64,000 nucleotides of DNA, taken from contig CAZNPL010000025.1 of the NCBI GenBank assembly GCA_964574815.1, positions 1-64,000 of the forward strand, given 5' to 3'. Shown piece after piece: positions 1 to 9,192 of this stretch. The translations under genes and the position numbers were made by a program. Numbering within the stretch: position 1 is the first letter of the stretch; each line of letters opens with the position of its first letter. The DNA is from CAZNPL01 sp964574815. GTDB lineage: Bacteria; Planctomycetota; Phycisphaerae; UBA1845. The notes under the pieces were generated by a model. The model ran no database searches. It was not told the DNA's origin and saw nothing but the letters and a program-made list of their open reading frames with translations.

Positions 1-144
1 GCACCCCCGGGCACCGCTCAACAAGGCATTATGGTACGCTTGTTTTGGGCCTAGCCTGTCTTGGGGTCTTTGGGTGCCGATCATCCTGCCTCATGGTGCT
101 CTCTGCGTGTGGCTGGGGCGATGGGTCTGAGTTAAACTGGGCCT

Positions 145-1821
145 ATGTTGTCACCACAGAATTTCACATCCGGCTTGAGCCGGGCGACGTGCGCATTTTT
201 CTGCTCCGGAGTATTCTTCATCCTTGTCGGCTGCAAGGTCGGTCCCGACTACGAGTCTCCCGTCACGCTCGCCCCGGAGCAGTGGGTGGCGTCCGACACA
301 CAGGAGACCGCCGCGCAAACGAAGCTCGATACTGAAACGCCTGTGGATCTCAGCCGATGGTGGGGACAACTGGACGACCCCGCGTTGACGGCCCTCATTG
401 AAGAGGCCGTCGAGAATAACCTGGACATCGTCCTGGCCGATGCCCGCCTGCGCGAAGCCATTGCCCTTCGTCGCGGCGCGTTGGCCGAGTTGTATCCGGC
501 AATTGCTCTGGATGCCGCCTACACACATCGCCGTGCGTCTCTTAACAGCGCCGGCGGCGATGACGACGGCGGCGGCCTGAGCGGATCCGTGTCCCAGTCG
601 GTTTCAAGCGAGTCCGGTCTCGGCGGTCCGAACGTCAATTTCCAGTTCGGCGATATCAACACGTCGATCAGGTTACCGGCGCCGGGTTCAGGAGAGACAT
701 TGCCCGTGATCACGGCCAGCCGTTCGCGAAGCTTCGGAGAGGACGGCTTCCAGCGTGACCGAAACGCCTATGCCGCCCTGCTGGGCGCGACGTGGGAGAT
801 CGATATCTGGGGCGGCATCCGACGCGGCGTAGAAGCCGCAGATGCCGAGATCGGCGCGAGCATCGAAGATCGCCGTGCGGTCATGGTGGCCGTCACGGCG
901 GAAGTCGCTCGGAACTACGTCCTGCTCCGCGGCCTTCAACGGCTGATCGAGGTCACTGAAAACAACATCAGAATTCAGCAGGAGACCCTCGAGAGCATCC
1001 GCGCCCGCTTTGCGGCCAGCCTGGCCACCGGGACGGACGTCCTGCAGGCCGAGATTCAATTACGGCGCACTGAAGCGGAACTGCCGCCGTTACAGGCCGG
1101 CATGAGGGAGACGATCTTCCGTCTCAGCGTGCTGCTCGGGCGTCAGCCCGCCTATCTGATCGACCGCCTGAAGGAGATCGGGCCGCTGCCCGACCATCCC
1201 GACGTGCTGGCCGTCGGCCTGCCGAGCGAACTGCTGTTGCGGCGGCCGGACATCCGGGCCGCCGAACGCCGGCTGGCCGCAGAAACCGCTCGGATCGGCG
1301 TGGAAACGGCGGAACTCTTCCCACGTGTGTCGCTCGTCGGCACGTTCGGCCTGCAGTCGGCAGAGGCGGACGACTTCTTGGACGATGACAGCCTCACCTG
1401 GTCATTCGGCCCGGCCGTCCGCTGGCGGCTGCTGGAATTCGGGCGCATCATCTCTAACATTACGGTACAGGAAGAACGGCAACGGCAAGCGTTGATCGTT
1501 TACTATCAATCCGTGCTCAATGCCTTCGAACAGGTCGAGGCGAGCCTGGCGAACTATGCCGCCCAGCAGGAACGCTCCGCGATGCTCGCGGGAGCGAACG
1601 CCGTCAACCAGCGGGCCTTCGAACTGGCCAAGAGCGAATACGCCGTCGGTATGATCAGTTTTCTCTCCGTGCTTGATACGCAGCGCTCGCTCTTCTCCAC
1701 CCAGACCGAGCTGATCCGGACGCGGCAGCAGGCGTTGGTGGAGCTGGTCAACCTCTATGAATCGCTCGGCGGCGGCTGGCCCGAGGACACGCTTCCCGAC
1801 GAGAATCGAATACCTTCATGA
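145..1821 (+). CDS. RND efflux outer membrane lipoprotein, NodT/TolC family
   Basis: Outer membrane channel of a tripartite drug or metal exporter. The 558-residue length is a little above the family norm of about 470-500. The N-terminus is a lipoprotein signal whose lipobox ends at LVGC, followed directly by KVGPDY, the NodT-family signature. Two repeated OEP domains follow, with the RRPDIRAAERRL motif in the middle and FLSVLDTQRSLF near the C-terminus. A Gly/Ser-rich insertion of about 60 residues near residues 133-190 accounts for the extra length. The stop overlaps the adaptor start as ATGA, so the genes are translationally coupled. Family assignment is firm; the substrate is unknown. Confidence 0.95.
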   Translation: MLSPQNFTSGLSRATCAFFCSGVFFILVGCKVGPDYESPVTLAPEQWVASDTQETAAQTKLDTETPVDLSRWWGQLDDPALTALIEEAVENNLDIVLADARLREAIALRRGALAELYPAIALDAAYTHRRASLNSAGGDDDGGGLSGSVSQSVSSESGLGGPNVNFQFGDINTSIRLPAPGSGETLPVITASRSRSFGEDGFQRDRNAYAALLGATWEIDIWGGIRRGVEAADAEIGASIEDRRAVMVAVTAEVARNYVLLRGLQRLIEVTENNIRIQQETLESIRARFAASLATGTDVLQAEIQLRRTEAELPPLQAGMRETIFRLSVLLGRQPAYLIDRLKEIGPLPDHPDVLAVGLPSELLLRRPDIRAAERRLAAETARIGVETAELFPRVSLVGTFGLQSAEADDFLDDDSLTWSFGPAVRWRLLEFGRIISNITVQEERQRQALIVYYQSVLNAFEQVEASLANYAAQQERSAMLAGANAVNQRAFELAKSEYAVGMISFLSVLDTQRSLFSTQTELIRTRQQALVELVNLYESLGGGWPEDTLPDENRIPS

Positions 1822-3101
1822 TGCGAACACTCCTGCGGCTGTTGCTCAAGGGGCTGCTCCCCGTCGCAGTGCTCGGCGGCACCGCGTGGACTGTCTGGAC
1901 GCTCTACGCCACCCGTCCGCAAGTCGTTCGTGAGGAAGTCGAGCCACCGGCCCCGGTCGTCACGGTAACCGACCTGCAACCGGGCGATCACCCGGTCCGG
2001 ATCGAGGCCTACGGGACGGTCGTGCCGGCGCGCCGTGTGATGCTCCGCACGCAAGTCAGCGGGCGAATCATCGATCATCATCCTTCACTGGTGCCGGGCG
2101 GCGTGTTGCCGGAGGGGGCCGTCGTACTACGGATCGATCCCTCCGATTACGAGCTGCGCGTCAAACAGGAAGAAGTCGCTCTGGCGTCCGCGCGAGCTTC
2201 CTATGAACTCGAGCAGGGCCAACAGGTCGTCGCGGCCAAAGAATGGGCGCTGTTGAAGGACGAGATCGAGGCCTCGCAGGAGATGGAGGATTTCGCGCTG
2301 CGCCGCCCGCAAAAGCGACAAGCCCGAGCCGCGGTCGATGCGGCGGAGAATCGGCTCGCACTGGCGCAGCTCGATCTGGACCGAACCGTCGTGCGCGCTC
2401 CTTTCAATGCCCTCGTGCTGGATGAGTCCGTCGAAATCGGACAGTTGATATCGCCGCAGGACGAAGCGGCCGAGCTCGTCGGGACCGGCGAGTTCTGGGT
2501 GCGGGTCGCGGTCCCGTACGACGTGTTAAGCCGCATACGATTTCCCCGTAGTCCTGACCAACCGGGATCCACCGCCGAGGTGTTCGTACAGGAGAATCGG
2601 GACCAACCGCAGCCGAGGGAAGCCCATGTGCTGCGCCTGCTCGGCGACCTGTCCGAACGCGGTCGCATGGCCCGCATCCTCATCAGCATCGACGACCCGC
2701 TGTGCCTCTCGGACGACCACCCGCCCGACGACGCGCCCGTTCTGTTGAACAGTTACGTACGCGTCATCATCGATGCAGGGACGATTGAGAACGCCGTCGA
2801 AATCCCCCGTGCCGCCCTCCGGGAAAACACCCAGATATGGACCCGCGACGTCAAAGGCCGGCTGCGCATCCGCGACGTCGACATACGCTGGCGCCAACCC
2901 GACAGCGTGCTCATTGCGGATCGGTTCGCACCGGACGAACAGTTGATCATAAGTCGGCTGGCCGTAGCCGTACCCGGCATGCACACGCGCGTCGGCGCAT
3001 TACCCGGAGCATCTCTCGCAGATCGCACCGGAACCGAACCGAATGACGCCGCCCCAACAGACCGGACGCATCGCATGACGGACGGGAGCAGCTCCCAATG
3101 A
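1818..3101 (+). CDS. RND efflux periplasmic adaptor (membrane fusion protein)
   Basis: Periplasmic adaptor linking the RND pump to the outer membrane channel. One N-terminal hydrophobic segment (about residues 5-30) anchors or exports it. A barrel-sandwich half with GTVVPARRVMLRTQVSGRI and its partner RTVVRAPFNALVLDESVEIG flank an alpha-helical hairpin (about residues 110-190). Beta-barrel and membrane-proximal domains follow, the latter with VEIPRAALREN. The 427-residue length is typical. It starts inside the preceding stop codon and ends in an ATGA overlap with the pump gene. The channel-adaptor-pump order in one operon supports the call. Confidence 0.94.
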   Translation: MMRTLLRLLLKGLLPVAVLGGTAWTVWTLYATRPQVVREEVEPPAPVVTVTDLQPGDHPVRIEAYGTVVPARRVMLRTQVSGRIIDHHPSLVPGGVLPEGAVVLRIDPSDYELRVKQEEVALASARASYELEQGQQVVAAKEWALLKDEIEASQEMEDFALRRPQKRQARAAVDAAENRLALAQLDLDRTVVRAPFNALVLDESVEIGQLISPQDEAAELVGTGEFWVRVAVPYDVLSRIRFPRSPDQPGSTAEVFVQENRDQPQPREAHVLRLLGDLSERGRMARILISIDDPLCLSDDHPPDDAPVLLNSYVRVIIDAGTIENAVEIPRAALRENTQIWTRDVKGRLRIRDVDIRWRQPDSVLIADRFAPDEQLIISRLAVAVPGMHTRVGALPGASLADRTGTEPNDAAPTDRTHRMTDGSSSQ

Positions 3102-6100
3102 CCGGCAATCCGCGAACTACAGACCGGCATGAAGGGCTGCTCGGTTGGATGGCCCGGAACCACGTCGCCGCCAATACGTTGATGCTCATCCTGATCGGCG
3201 GCGGACTGGTGGCCGCCCTGAATATTCGCCAGGAGGTCTTCCCCGCCTACCAGATTGACGTGGCCAGTTTTCAGATGTCCTACCCGGGGGCGAGTCCCGA
3301 GGAAGTGGAACAGGGCATCATCCTCGCCGTCGAGGAGCAGGTGCGCGGGCTGGAAGTCGTCAAGCGGATCGAGGCCGTTGCCCGAGAGGGATCCGCGTCC
3401 GTGTCCATGGAGCTGATGGATGGTGCCGATGCCAATCGCGCGTTGCAGGACATCAAGAACGCGATCGACCGCATCAGCTCGTTTCCCGAGGAGGCCGAGA
3501 ACTACACGCTCGAACTCGCTCTGCGCCGCCGCAACGTGATTCAGATCACCATCGCCGGCGACGTCAGCGAGCGAACGCTTTACCAATTTGTCCAAAGCGC
3601 CCGCGAGGAGCTGCTCGCCCTTCCCGAAATCACGCAGATCGAAATCGAAGGCGCCCGCAGCCCCGAGATCAGCATCGAAATCCCGCAAGAAACGCTGCGC
3701 TCGCTTGGACTCACACTCGGCGAAGTCGCCGAGACCATCCGCCGATCCGCGCTCGATGTCCCTGCCGGCGGAATCCGCACCGACGCCGGCGAAGTGCTGC
3801 TGCGCACGACCGAACGGCGCATGTTCGCCAGCGAGTTCAAAGACATCCCCATCCTCAGCCTTAATACCGGCTCCAAGGTGCGACTGGGAGATATCGCCAA
3901 CGTCCGCGACGGCTTCGAGATCGCCGAGTCCGAGCGTTTCTTCAACGGCCAGCGGGCGATGGACCTGGATATCTACCAGGTCGGCGATGAGCGCCCGCTC
4001 GATATCGCCCGGGCCGCCCGCGAATACGTCGCCGAACTGAGCAAGCGCCTCCCCGACAATATGACGGTCGTCACCACGCGTGATCGCTCCATCGCCTATC
4101 GGGACCGCATGTCTCTGCTCCTCCGAAACGGCGGCTTGGGCCTGGCACTCGTCCTGGTCGTGCTCGGGCTGTTCCTCAACCCGCGGCTGGCGTTCTGGGT
4201 GGCATTGGGCATTCCGATCTCCATCGCCGGCTCACTGCTGCTTCTCCCGGCGATGGACGCCAGCATCAACATGATCTCCCTGTTTGCGTTCATTGTGACG
4301 CTCGGAATCGTCGTCGACGACGCGGTGATCGTCGGTGAGAACGTCTGGCACAAAATCGAACAGGGTATGCCGCGGCTGAAAGCGGCCATCGTCGGCGCCC
4401 GCGAGATGGCCATCCCCGTCTTCTTCGCCGTGATCACCAACATCATCGCGTTCATGCCGCTGTTATTCGTCCCCGGAAGGACCGGTCGGTTCTTCGGCGT
4501 GCTGCCCGCGGTGGTGATCGCCGTCTTCGTGGTCTCATTCGTCGAGTGCCTCTTTATCCTCCCCGCCCACCTGGGCCACGGAAAACAGATCGCGGGCACC
4601 AGACCGCGCGGCGTGATCGGCTTCCTGCGCGCCACGCAACAGCGCTTTTCGGACGGCTTCGAGTGGTTCACCGAACACATCTACATGCGCCTGTTGCGCC
4701 AGTGCCTCAGCCATCGCTACCTCACGGCCGCGGTGTTCGTTGCCGGGCTGGCCGTGATCTGGACGTGGTACGACAGCGGCCGGCTCGAATTCAACTTCAT
4801 GCCCCAGATCGCCGGCGACCGGGTGGACTGCGAAGTCCTGCTCCCCTACGGCGCCCCGTTCGAGGAGGCGCAGCGCATCGCGCGACACATTGAAGAGGCC
4901 GGAGTGCGGGCGGTCGACAAGGCCGGCGGCCCGGACATCGTCGACGGCATCGCGCGCTACGTGGGGCGCCGCGACTCCAACTCCGTCGACATCAACGTCT
5001 CGCTGGTGCCGCAATCGGAGCGAGCCATCACCGCCGCGGAGTTCACCGAAATCTGGCGCGAGGAGATCGGGGAGCTCGCCAGCCTCGAGTCGATGCTGTT
5101 CGAGTTCGCCGTCGGACCCGGATCTCAACGCCTCACCGTCGAGCTGGCCCATCCCCAGGTCGAAATCCTCGAAGAAGCCGCCGCCCGCCTCGCTGAACAT
5201 CTGGGCACCTACGCCGGCATCACCGAGATCGACGACGGCTTTGCGGCCGGCAAACCCCAGTTTGATTTCACGCTCGAGCCCGCCGCGCAAAGTCTTGGAT
5301 TGACTCCTGACGCCGTCGGCCGCCAGGTCCGTCATGCCTTCTTCGGCGCCGAGGCCCTGCGGCAGCAGCGAGGCCGCGACGAAATCCGCGTCATGGTCCG
5401 CCTGCCGCGCGAGGATACGAAATCGCTGCACGCCCTCGAGCAACTGATGATCCATGCCCCGGACGGCTCCGAACTCCCGCTGCCGCAAGCCGTTAGAATG
5501 GACACCGGCCGGGCCTACACGGAGATTAACCGCGTGAATGGTCGCCGCGTGGTGAACGTGTCCGGCGAAGTCATCCCCGAGGTGGCCAACGCCGAAAAAA
5601 TCCAGGCCGCACTCTCGGCCGATTTCCTGCCCGCCCTCGCCGCTCAATACCCCGGCCTGCGATACAACTTTGAGGGCCGCCAGCGGGAGCGAACCGAGGC
5701 GCTGCATGCGCTGTTCCGCGGTCTGTGCCTGGCCATGCTCGCCATTCTGTGCCTGCTGGCCGTTCTGTTCCGCAGTTACATCCAGGCCATCGTCGTCGTC
5801 TTGTGCGTACCTTTCGGCACGGCCGGCGCACTGGTCGGCCACGTCGTGATGGGCTACGACCTCAGCGTGATCAGCATCTTCGGTTTGATCGCGGTGTGCG
5901 GTGTGGTCATCAACGGCGCGCTCGTTTTGACGGTCACGATGAACGAGCGGCGAAACCAGGGCGCGACATGGAACGACGCCGTCGAGTACGCCTCCCGCCG
6001 CCGCCTCCGCCCGATCATTCTGACTTCGCTGACGACGTTCATCGGACTGGCCCCCATGATCTTCGAAACCTCGGTGCAGGCTCGTTTCCTCGTCCCGATG

Positions 6101-6253
6101 GCCATCTCCCTGGGCTACGGCATCCTGCTTTCGACCGCGGTGGTCCTCCTGTTCACGCCGGCGGTCCACCGCATCACGCAGGACATCCGCGAGGCCATAG
6201 CAGCGACAATCCGCTTCGCCCGCGCGCCGGTCGACGCCACAGCACCTGATTAG
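3098..6253 (+). CDS. RND efflux pump, inner membrane permease
   Basis: Proton-driven inner membrane transporter of 1051 residues, the usual size for the AcrB/HAE family. It has the twelve-helix layout with two large periplasmic loops (after TM1 and TM7). The TM4 proton-relay pair is present in GIVVDDAVIVGENV. The TM10 region reads CGVVINGALVL, the Asn-type variant found in many non-AcrB RND pumps. The C-terminal repeat has RLRPIILTSLTTFIGLAPM, a family signature. ATGA overlap with the adaptor gene. Substrate cannot be read from sequence; no regulator gene lies in the part of the window upstream. Confidence 0.95.
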   Translation: MTGNPRTTDRHEGLLGWMARNHVAANTLMLILIGGGLVAALNIRQEVFPAYQIDVASFQMSYPGASPEEVEQGIILAVEEQVRGLEVVKRIEAVAREGSASVSMELMDGADANRALQDIKNAIDRISSFPEEAENYTLELALRRRNVIQITIAGDVSERTLYQFVQSAREELLALPEITQIEIEGARSPEISIEIPQETLRSLGLTLGEVAETIRRSALDVPAGGIRTDAGEVLLRTTERRMFASEFKDIPILSLNTGSKVRLGDIANVRDGFEIAESERFFNGQRAMDLDIYQVGDERPLDIARAAREYVAELSKRLPDNMTVVTTRDRSIAYRDRMSLLLRNGGLGLALVLVVLGLFLNPRLAFWVALGIPISIAGSLLLLPAMDASINMISLFAFIVTLGIVVDDAVIVGENVWHKIEQGMPRLKAAIVGAREMAIPVFFAVITNIIAFMPLLFVPGRTGRFFGVLPAVVIAVFVVSFVECLFILPAHLGHGKQIAGTRPRGVIGFLRATQQRFSDGFEWFTEHIYMRLLRQCLSHRYLTAAVFVAGLAVIWTWYDSGRLEFNFMPQIAGDRVDCEVLLPYGAPFEEAQRIARHIEEAGVRAVDKAGGPDIVDGIARYVGRRDSNSVDINVSLVPQSERAITAAEFTEIWREEIGELASLESMLFEFAVGPGSQRLTVELAHPQVEILEEAAARLAEHLGTYAGITEIDDGFAAGKPQFDFTLEPAAQSLGLTPDAVGRQVRHAFFGAEALRQQRGRDEIRVMVRLPREDTKSLHALEQLMIHAPDGSELPLPQAVRMDTGRAYTEINRVNGRRVVNVSGEVIPEVANAEKIQAALSADFLPALAAQYPGLRYNFEGRQRERTEALHALFRGLCLAMLAILCLLAVLFRSYIQAIVVVLCVPFGTAGALVGHVVMGYDLSVISIFGLIAVCGVVINGALVLTVTMNERRNQGATWNDAVEYASRRRLRPIILTSLTTFIGLAPMIFETSVQARFLVPMAISLGYGILLSTAVVLLFTPAVHRITQDIREAIAATIRFARAPVDATAPD

Positions 6254-6752
6254 GCGCGAAGGGGGCGACGGGCCACCCGCCCCGGGTGAAGTGCAGCGCA
6301 ACTTGGGGTACCTGACGCCCCACAAGGCCGAGCCCCCGTAGGGGGCGCCGCCCCCAATAGCTCCGGGTGAAGCGCAGCGGAACCCGGGGATAGCGACACC
6401 CCCAGCAACCTAAGCCCCCTTACGGGGCGACGCAGTCTCACCTGCAAGTCTCGTCCGCAAGCACGATGTCAGGCGCTTGACGGGGGCGCCTTTGTCGCCG
6501 CGGCCGTGCCGCGTCACCCGCTACGGAAGTCGTTTCGCCATCGGCACTCCGAGACGCATTGCGCTCCGCTCGACGGGGCGCCGGGTCCCGCCAGTGGGCC
6601 GCGTTTTGCCACTCCATTCCGGATGAACTCGTTCACAACCAGAGCGATAGTTGTCGGTGGAATAGAGAGACCACGTGCGGTAGGATGACGCTTGCTGACA
6701 CTGTACTTGCGGAATCGAAACGCCGCCCAGGTGTTGCGCCAAGGAGGTTGCC
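6254..6752. repeat. Intergenic stretch with two copies of a GC hairpin repeat
   Basis: About 500 bases without a convincing gene. Two related units lie at about 6281-6309 and 6362-6391. Each has CCGGGTGAAG, then GCAGCG, then an arm resembling ACCCGGGG, so each can fold on itself. Unit two is the better palindrome. Between them sit runs of the type CCCCCGTAGGGGGCG, which are also self-complementary. The first unit begins 27 bases after the RND pump stop, so it may act as a transcript end or mRNA-stability element, but no T-run follows. The remainder, up to the CGGC gene, shows nothing I can name. Confidence 0.5.
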
Positions 6753-7106
6753 ATGCCCAACGTCGCCATTCTCTACTGCAAGCGCATCAAGGACCACTCG
6801 TGCATCGCGTGTGCCAAGTGTTACAAAGGAATCAGCGAGAAGAACGGGGAGTTCGCCCGGCACGACGACATCGAGCTCGTGGCCATGACCGACTGCGGCG
6901 ATTGCCCCGGCCTCACCGTCCCGCGCGTCAAGCTGATCAGCGACGTAACCAGGAACCTGGGCCGCCCGATCGACGTGCTCCACTTCGGCACGTGCATCAA
7001 GGCGGCCATGCAGACCGCCCAATGCCCCATCGACTTCGACGACATGAAGGCCACGCTCGAAAAGAAGTTCGGCTGCGAAGTCGTCCTGGGCACGCACGCG
7101 TACTGA
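6753..7106 (+). CDS. CGGC domain-containing protein
   Basis: Small cytoplasmic protein of 117 residues matching the CGGC-domain family (a putative metal-binding fold). It starts IAILYCKRIKD-like (here VAILYCKRIKD), has an early Cys cluster CIACAKCYKG, and then MTDCGDCPG, where this copy has Asp in place of the family's usual second Gly. A later HFGTCIKAA and the C-terminal CPIDF complete the conserved cysteines. The start follows AAGGAGG with good spacing. It stands alone between the efflux operon and the DarTG locus. The biochemical role of the family is not established. Confidence 0.82.
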   Translation: MPNVAILYCKRIKDHSCIACAKCYKGISEKNGEFARHDDIELVAMTDCGDCPGLTVPRVKLISDVTRNLGRPIDVLHFGTCIKAAMQTAQCPIDFDDMKATLEKKFGCEVVLGTHAY

Positions 7107-7414
7107 TCGGCAAGAGCTCGCTTACCCGAGCGCGCCCGGACCAAGGGCCGCTGCCTAGTTTCGGACAGTGGATGGCCAGGCGCTGATGGCTCTCTTGTCC
7201 AGACTCTGCAAGTCACCGGCAGCCAGGCTGACCAGTAGCTGTCGCCCGGGCGATTTGAGCTGTGGCCCCATGCGTACCCTGTAAGCGAGCCCCCCAAAAT
7301 AAGCGCCGTGTCCTCCGAATAATATGGTGTCCACCCAGTTTTTCTTTGCTGATCGCCCGTTTCAGAAGATACTTGCCGATGTGGCGGCCGTCGTCCACGG
7401 GGCTATCGACTCCG
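7107..7414. other. Intergenic, no gene seen
   Basis: About 308 bases between convergent genes (CGGC protein on the plus strand, second DarT on the minus strand). Contains a short imperfect hairpin around GAGCTCGCTTACCCGAGCGC close to the CGGC stop, which could contribute to termination. No other element is recognisable. Confidence 0.5.
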
Positions 7415-8059
7415 TCATCCGTAATAATACGTGCGGCAGACGCGCACATCCGGCAATACTCGGTGCGGAACACGGGCATTCATGAATTCGCGCGTCAGGG
7501 CCTTCAACGTCGAACGCAATGTGAACGCCACTTCCTCGGTGCGGACGGCGATGTACGATAGATTGTCAGCGGGCACATGATCAGGAACGAGCACCTCGGC
7601 GCATTTGCGGCGCTTGTAATGGCGGCTGTAGCAGTTGGGGGTCTGGAGGATTCGCCAGTCAAGGCGATCCAACGCGCCCCTGCCTTCATAGAAAGCCGTC
7701 TCATCGTTTGCGGCGTTGCCGTCTGTGGTCATCACACCTGGGAGCGTGAGCACCTGGGCCGCGTCCAGCGAGAAGAACACCAAGTCATTTTCCCGCAGGA
7801 TTCCGTTCTTGACGGTGACAACGTACTGCATTGGCGTATGCGTAGCCCAATAAAGCGGAACGAAGTCATGGAGGGACCGACCGCCGATTTGTTTTCCATG
7901 CCGCCGAGCATTGACGAATGGATCTGCGATAGATGTCGTCAAACTGTCAAGCGCGGGCATAGAATGGCGCTGATTGTATGATAGAATACCGAGCGCTGCG
8001 ATGGGTGCGGCGTTCTGGATGGGCGCCATGTAGAAGAGCCGTGCGCCTATCTCACACAT
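7415..8059 (-). CDS. darT: DarT-family DNA ADP-ribosyltransferase toxin (second copy)
   Basis: Toxin predicted to transfer ADP-ribose from NAD to thymine in single-stranded DNA. 214 residues, full length for the family. Diagnostic features: N-terminal LFYMAPIQNAAPIAALGILS (NAD-binding start of DarT), GGRSLHDFVPLYWATHTPM (the conserved LHD...PLY...PM block), TDGNAANDET, and the catalytic-Glu block KCAEVLVPDHVP. The ATG overlaps the darG stop by 8 bases, so it is translationally coupled. It is clearly related to, but diverged from, the DarT encoded upstream of darG; both retain the Glu block, so neither looks dead. Its position after its antitoxin is the reverse of the usual toxin-first order. 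Confidence 0.88.
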   Translation of the reverse strand: MCEIGARLFYMAPIQNAAPIAALGILSYNQRHSMPALDSLTTSIADPFVNARRHGKQIGGRSLHDFVPLYWATHTPMQYVVTVKNGILRENDLVFFSLDAAQVLTLPGVMTTDGNAANDETAFYEGRGALDRLDWRILQTPNCYSRHYKRRKCAEVLVPDHVPADNLSYIAVRTEEVAFTLRSTLKALTREFMNARVPHRVLPDVRVCRTYYYG

Positions 8060-9179
8060 TCAGAACGTCCTCCTCGGTGAGCGGTAAGTCCGGGCTGACA
8101 CGCGCGCCAATCCAGCTCAGCATGTTGAGGTTTCGGATCGTCAGGGCGACTTCCTTCTCCTCAAGAGGCGGACGCCTCCGCTGCTTCCAGTCCATCACCG
8201 CACGAAGGACCGTTGCTTCTTCCACTTGGAACTCGCCGCGGTTTTTCAGTTCGTTGGCAGCGAAGTGAACCGTAGCTGCGACCTCGGCCTGCTGCGTGTT
8301 GACGCGCATGAACAAGTCGGCCACTTTTTCAAGCACGTTGCGCCACTGAGACAGTTGATCGGCGTAGGCGCGACGGGCGTCCTCGAAGGTCTGGCCAACA
8401 CGGACGGCGAACATTCGGCCAATCCGTTCCTCACGGATGAGACCATTGTTGACGAGGTTCGTCACGTGACGTTTTACTTCGGGAGCGTATGGACCGAAGC
8501 TGCCGCGCCGATACCGCAGGCCCGTTGGGATGCCGGACTCGGTGGCGAAGTATGCGATTTTCTGGAACGTGACGCGCCCGACCGGCCGATGATAGGGTTC
8601 GCTCTCGACACGCTGCAAAATATCGACAAGGGCAACCCAAGATGGTAGCACACGGTACCCAGGCGCTTGTTCGGACGCTTTAGGTCGTGCTTCCTCTCTC
8701 GCATCAAGAAAAGCTGGCTTGAGTTCCTCATGCGGTGTACCGAAAGGGGCGAAAAGGACTGCGTGGATTTCAAGTTGCTTGAGATGACGATACAGCGTAG
8801 GCCCGACGACGCGCCACTCGAGCTGTCCGTGACCGCAGCCCAGCGGTGGTACGGCAAGCGAGGTTATGCCCCAGTCACGGTAATGTGCCTGCAGGTAGCG
8901 AAGGCCGGCAACGATGTCATGAAGGCGCGAAACGGATCGCCAGTGGTCCTTGGTCGGAAAATTGAGAATCCAAGGGCGCGTGAGCCGGCGGTACAGGTAT
9001 GGCTCACCTAGTTTCACGCGTCCGTCCCTGCAGCGTTGCACGTAATCCTCGTACATGTTAGGGAATCGCACTTTGAATTCGAGCGCGATCCCTTTGCCCA
9101 TCACGCCAACGCAGTTGACCGTATTGACGAGCGTCTGCGCGTCGGACTCGAAGATGTCGCCTATTCGTACGGTGATCAT
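8052..9179 (-). CDS. darG: DarG antitoxin: macrodomain DNA ADP-ribosyl hydrolase
   Basis: Removes ADP-ribose from DNA and neutralises DarT. Residues 1-160 form a macrodomain: NTVNCVGVMGKGIALEFK and AVPPLGCGHGQLEW are the hallmark ligand loops of DarG-type macrodomains. The C-terminal half (about residues 180-375) has FQKIAYFATESG, then RGSFGPYAPEV, and resembles the DUF4065/Panacea fold by eye; it probably binds the toxin. I start at the ATG encoding MITVRIGDIF, 13 bases after the upstream darT stop and preceded by AAGGGACGG; an upstream in-frame start would add 15 unrelated residues and overlap darT. 375 residues. Confidence 0.92.
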   Translation of the reverse strand: MITVRIGDIFESDAQTLVNTVNCVGVMGKGIALEFKVRFPNMYEDYVQRCRDGRVKLGEPYLYRRLTRPWILNFPTKDHWRSVSRLHDIVAGLRYLQAHYRDWGITSLAVPPLGCGHGQLEWRVVGPTLYRHLKQLEIHAVLFAPFGTPHEELKPAFLDAREEARPKASEQAPGYRVLPSWVALVDILQRVESEPYHRPVGRVTFQKIAYFATESGIPTGLRYRRGSFGPYAPEVKRHVTNLVNNGLIREERIGRMFAVRVGQTFEDARRAYADQLSQWRNVLEKVADLFMRVNTQQAEVAATVHFAANELKNRGEFQVEEATVLRAVMDWKQRRRPPLEEKEVALTIRNLNMLSWIGARVSPDLPLTEEDVLNV

Positions 9180-9192
9180 GTCGGTCCGTCCC

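Noticed and set aside
4535..6325. Long open frame of about 596 codons on the minus strand opposite the RND pump
   Set aside because: Antisense of a clear pump gene; the translation is Asp/His/Gly/Arg-rich without a fold pattern, as expected from high-GC codon bias.
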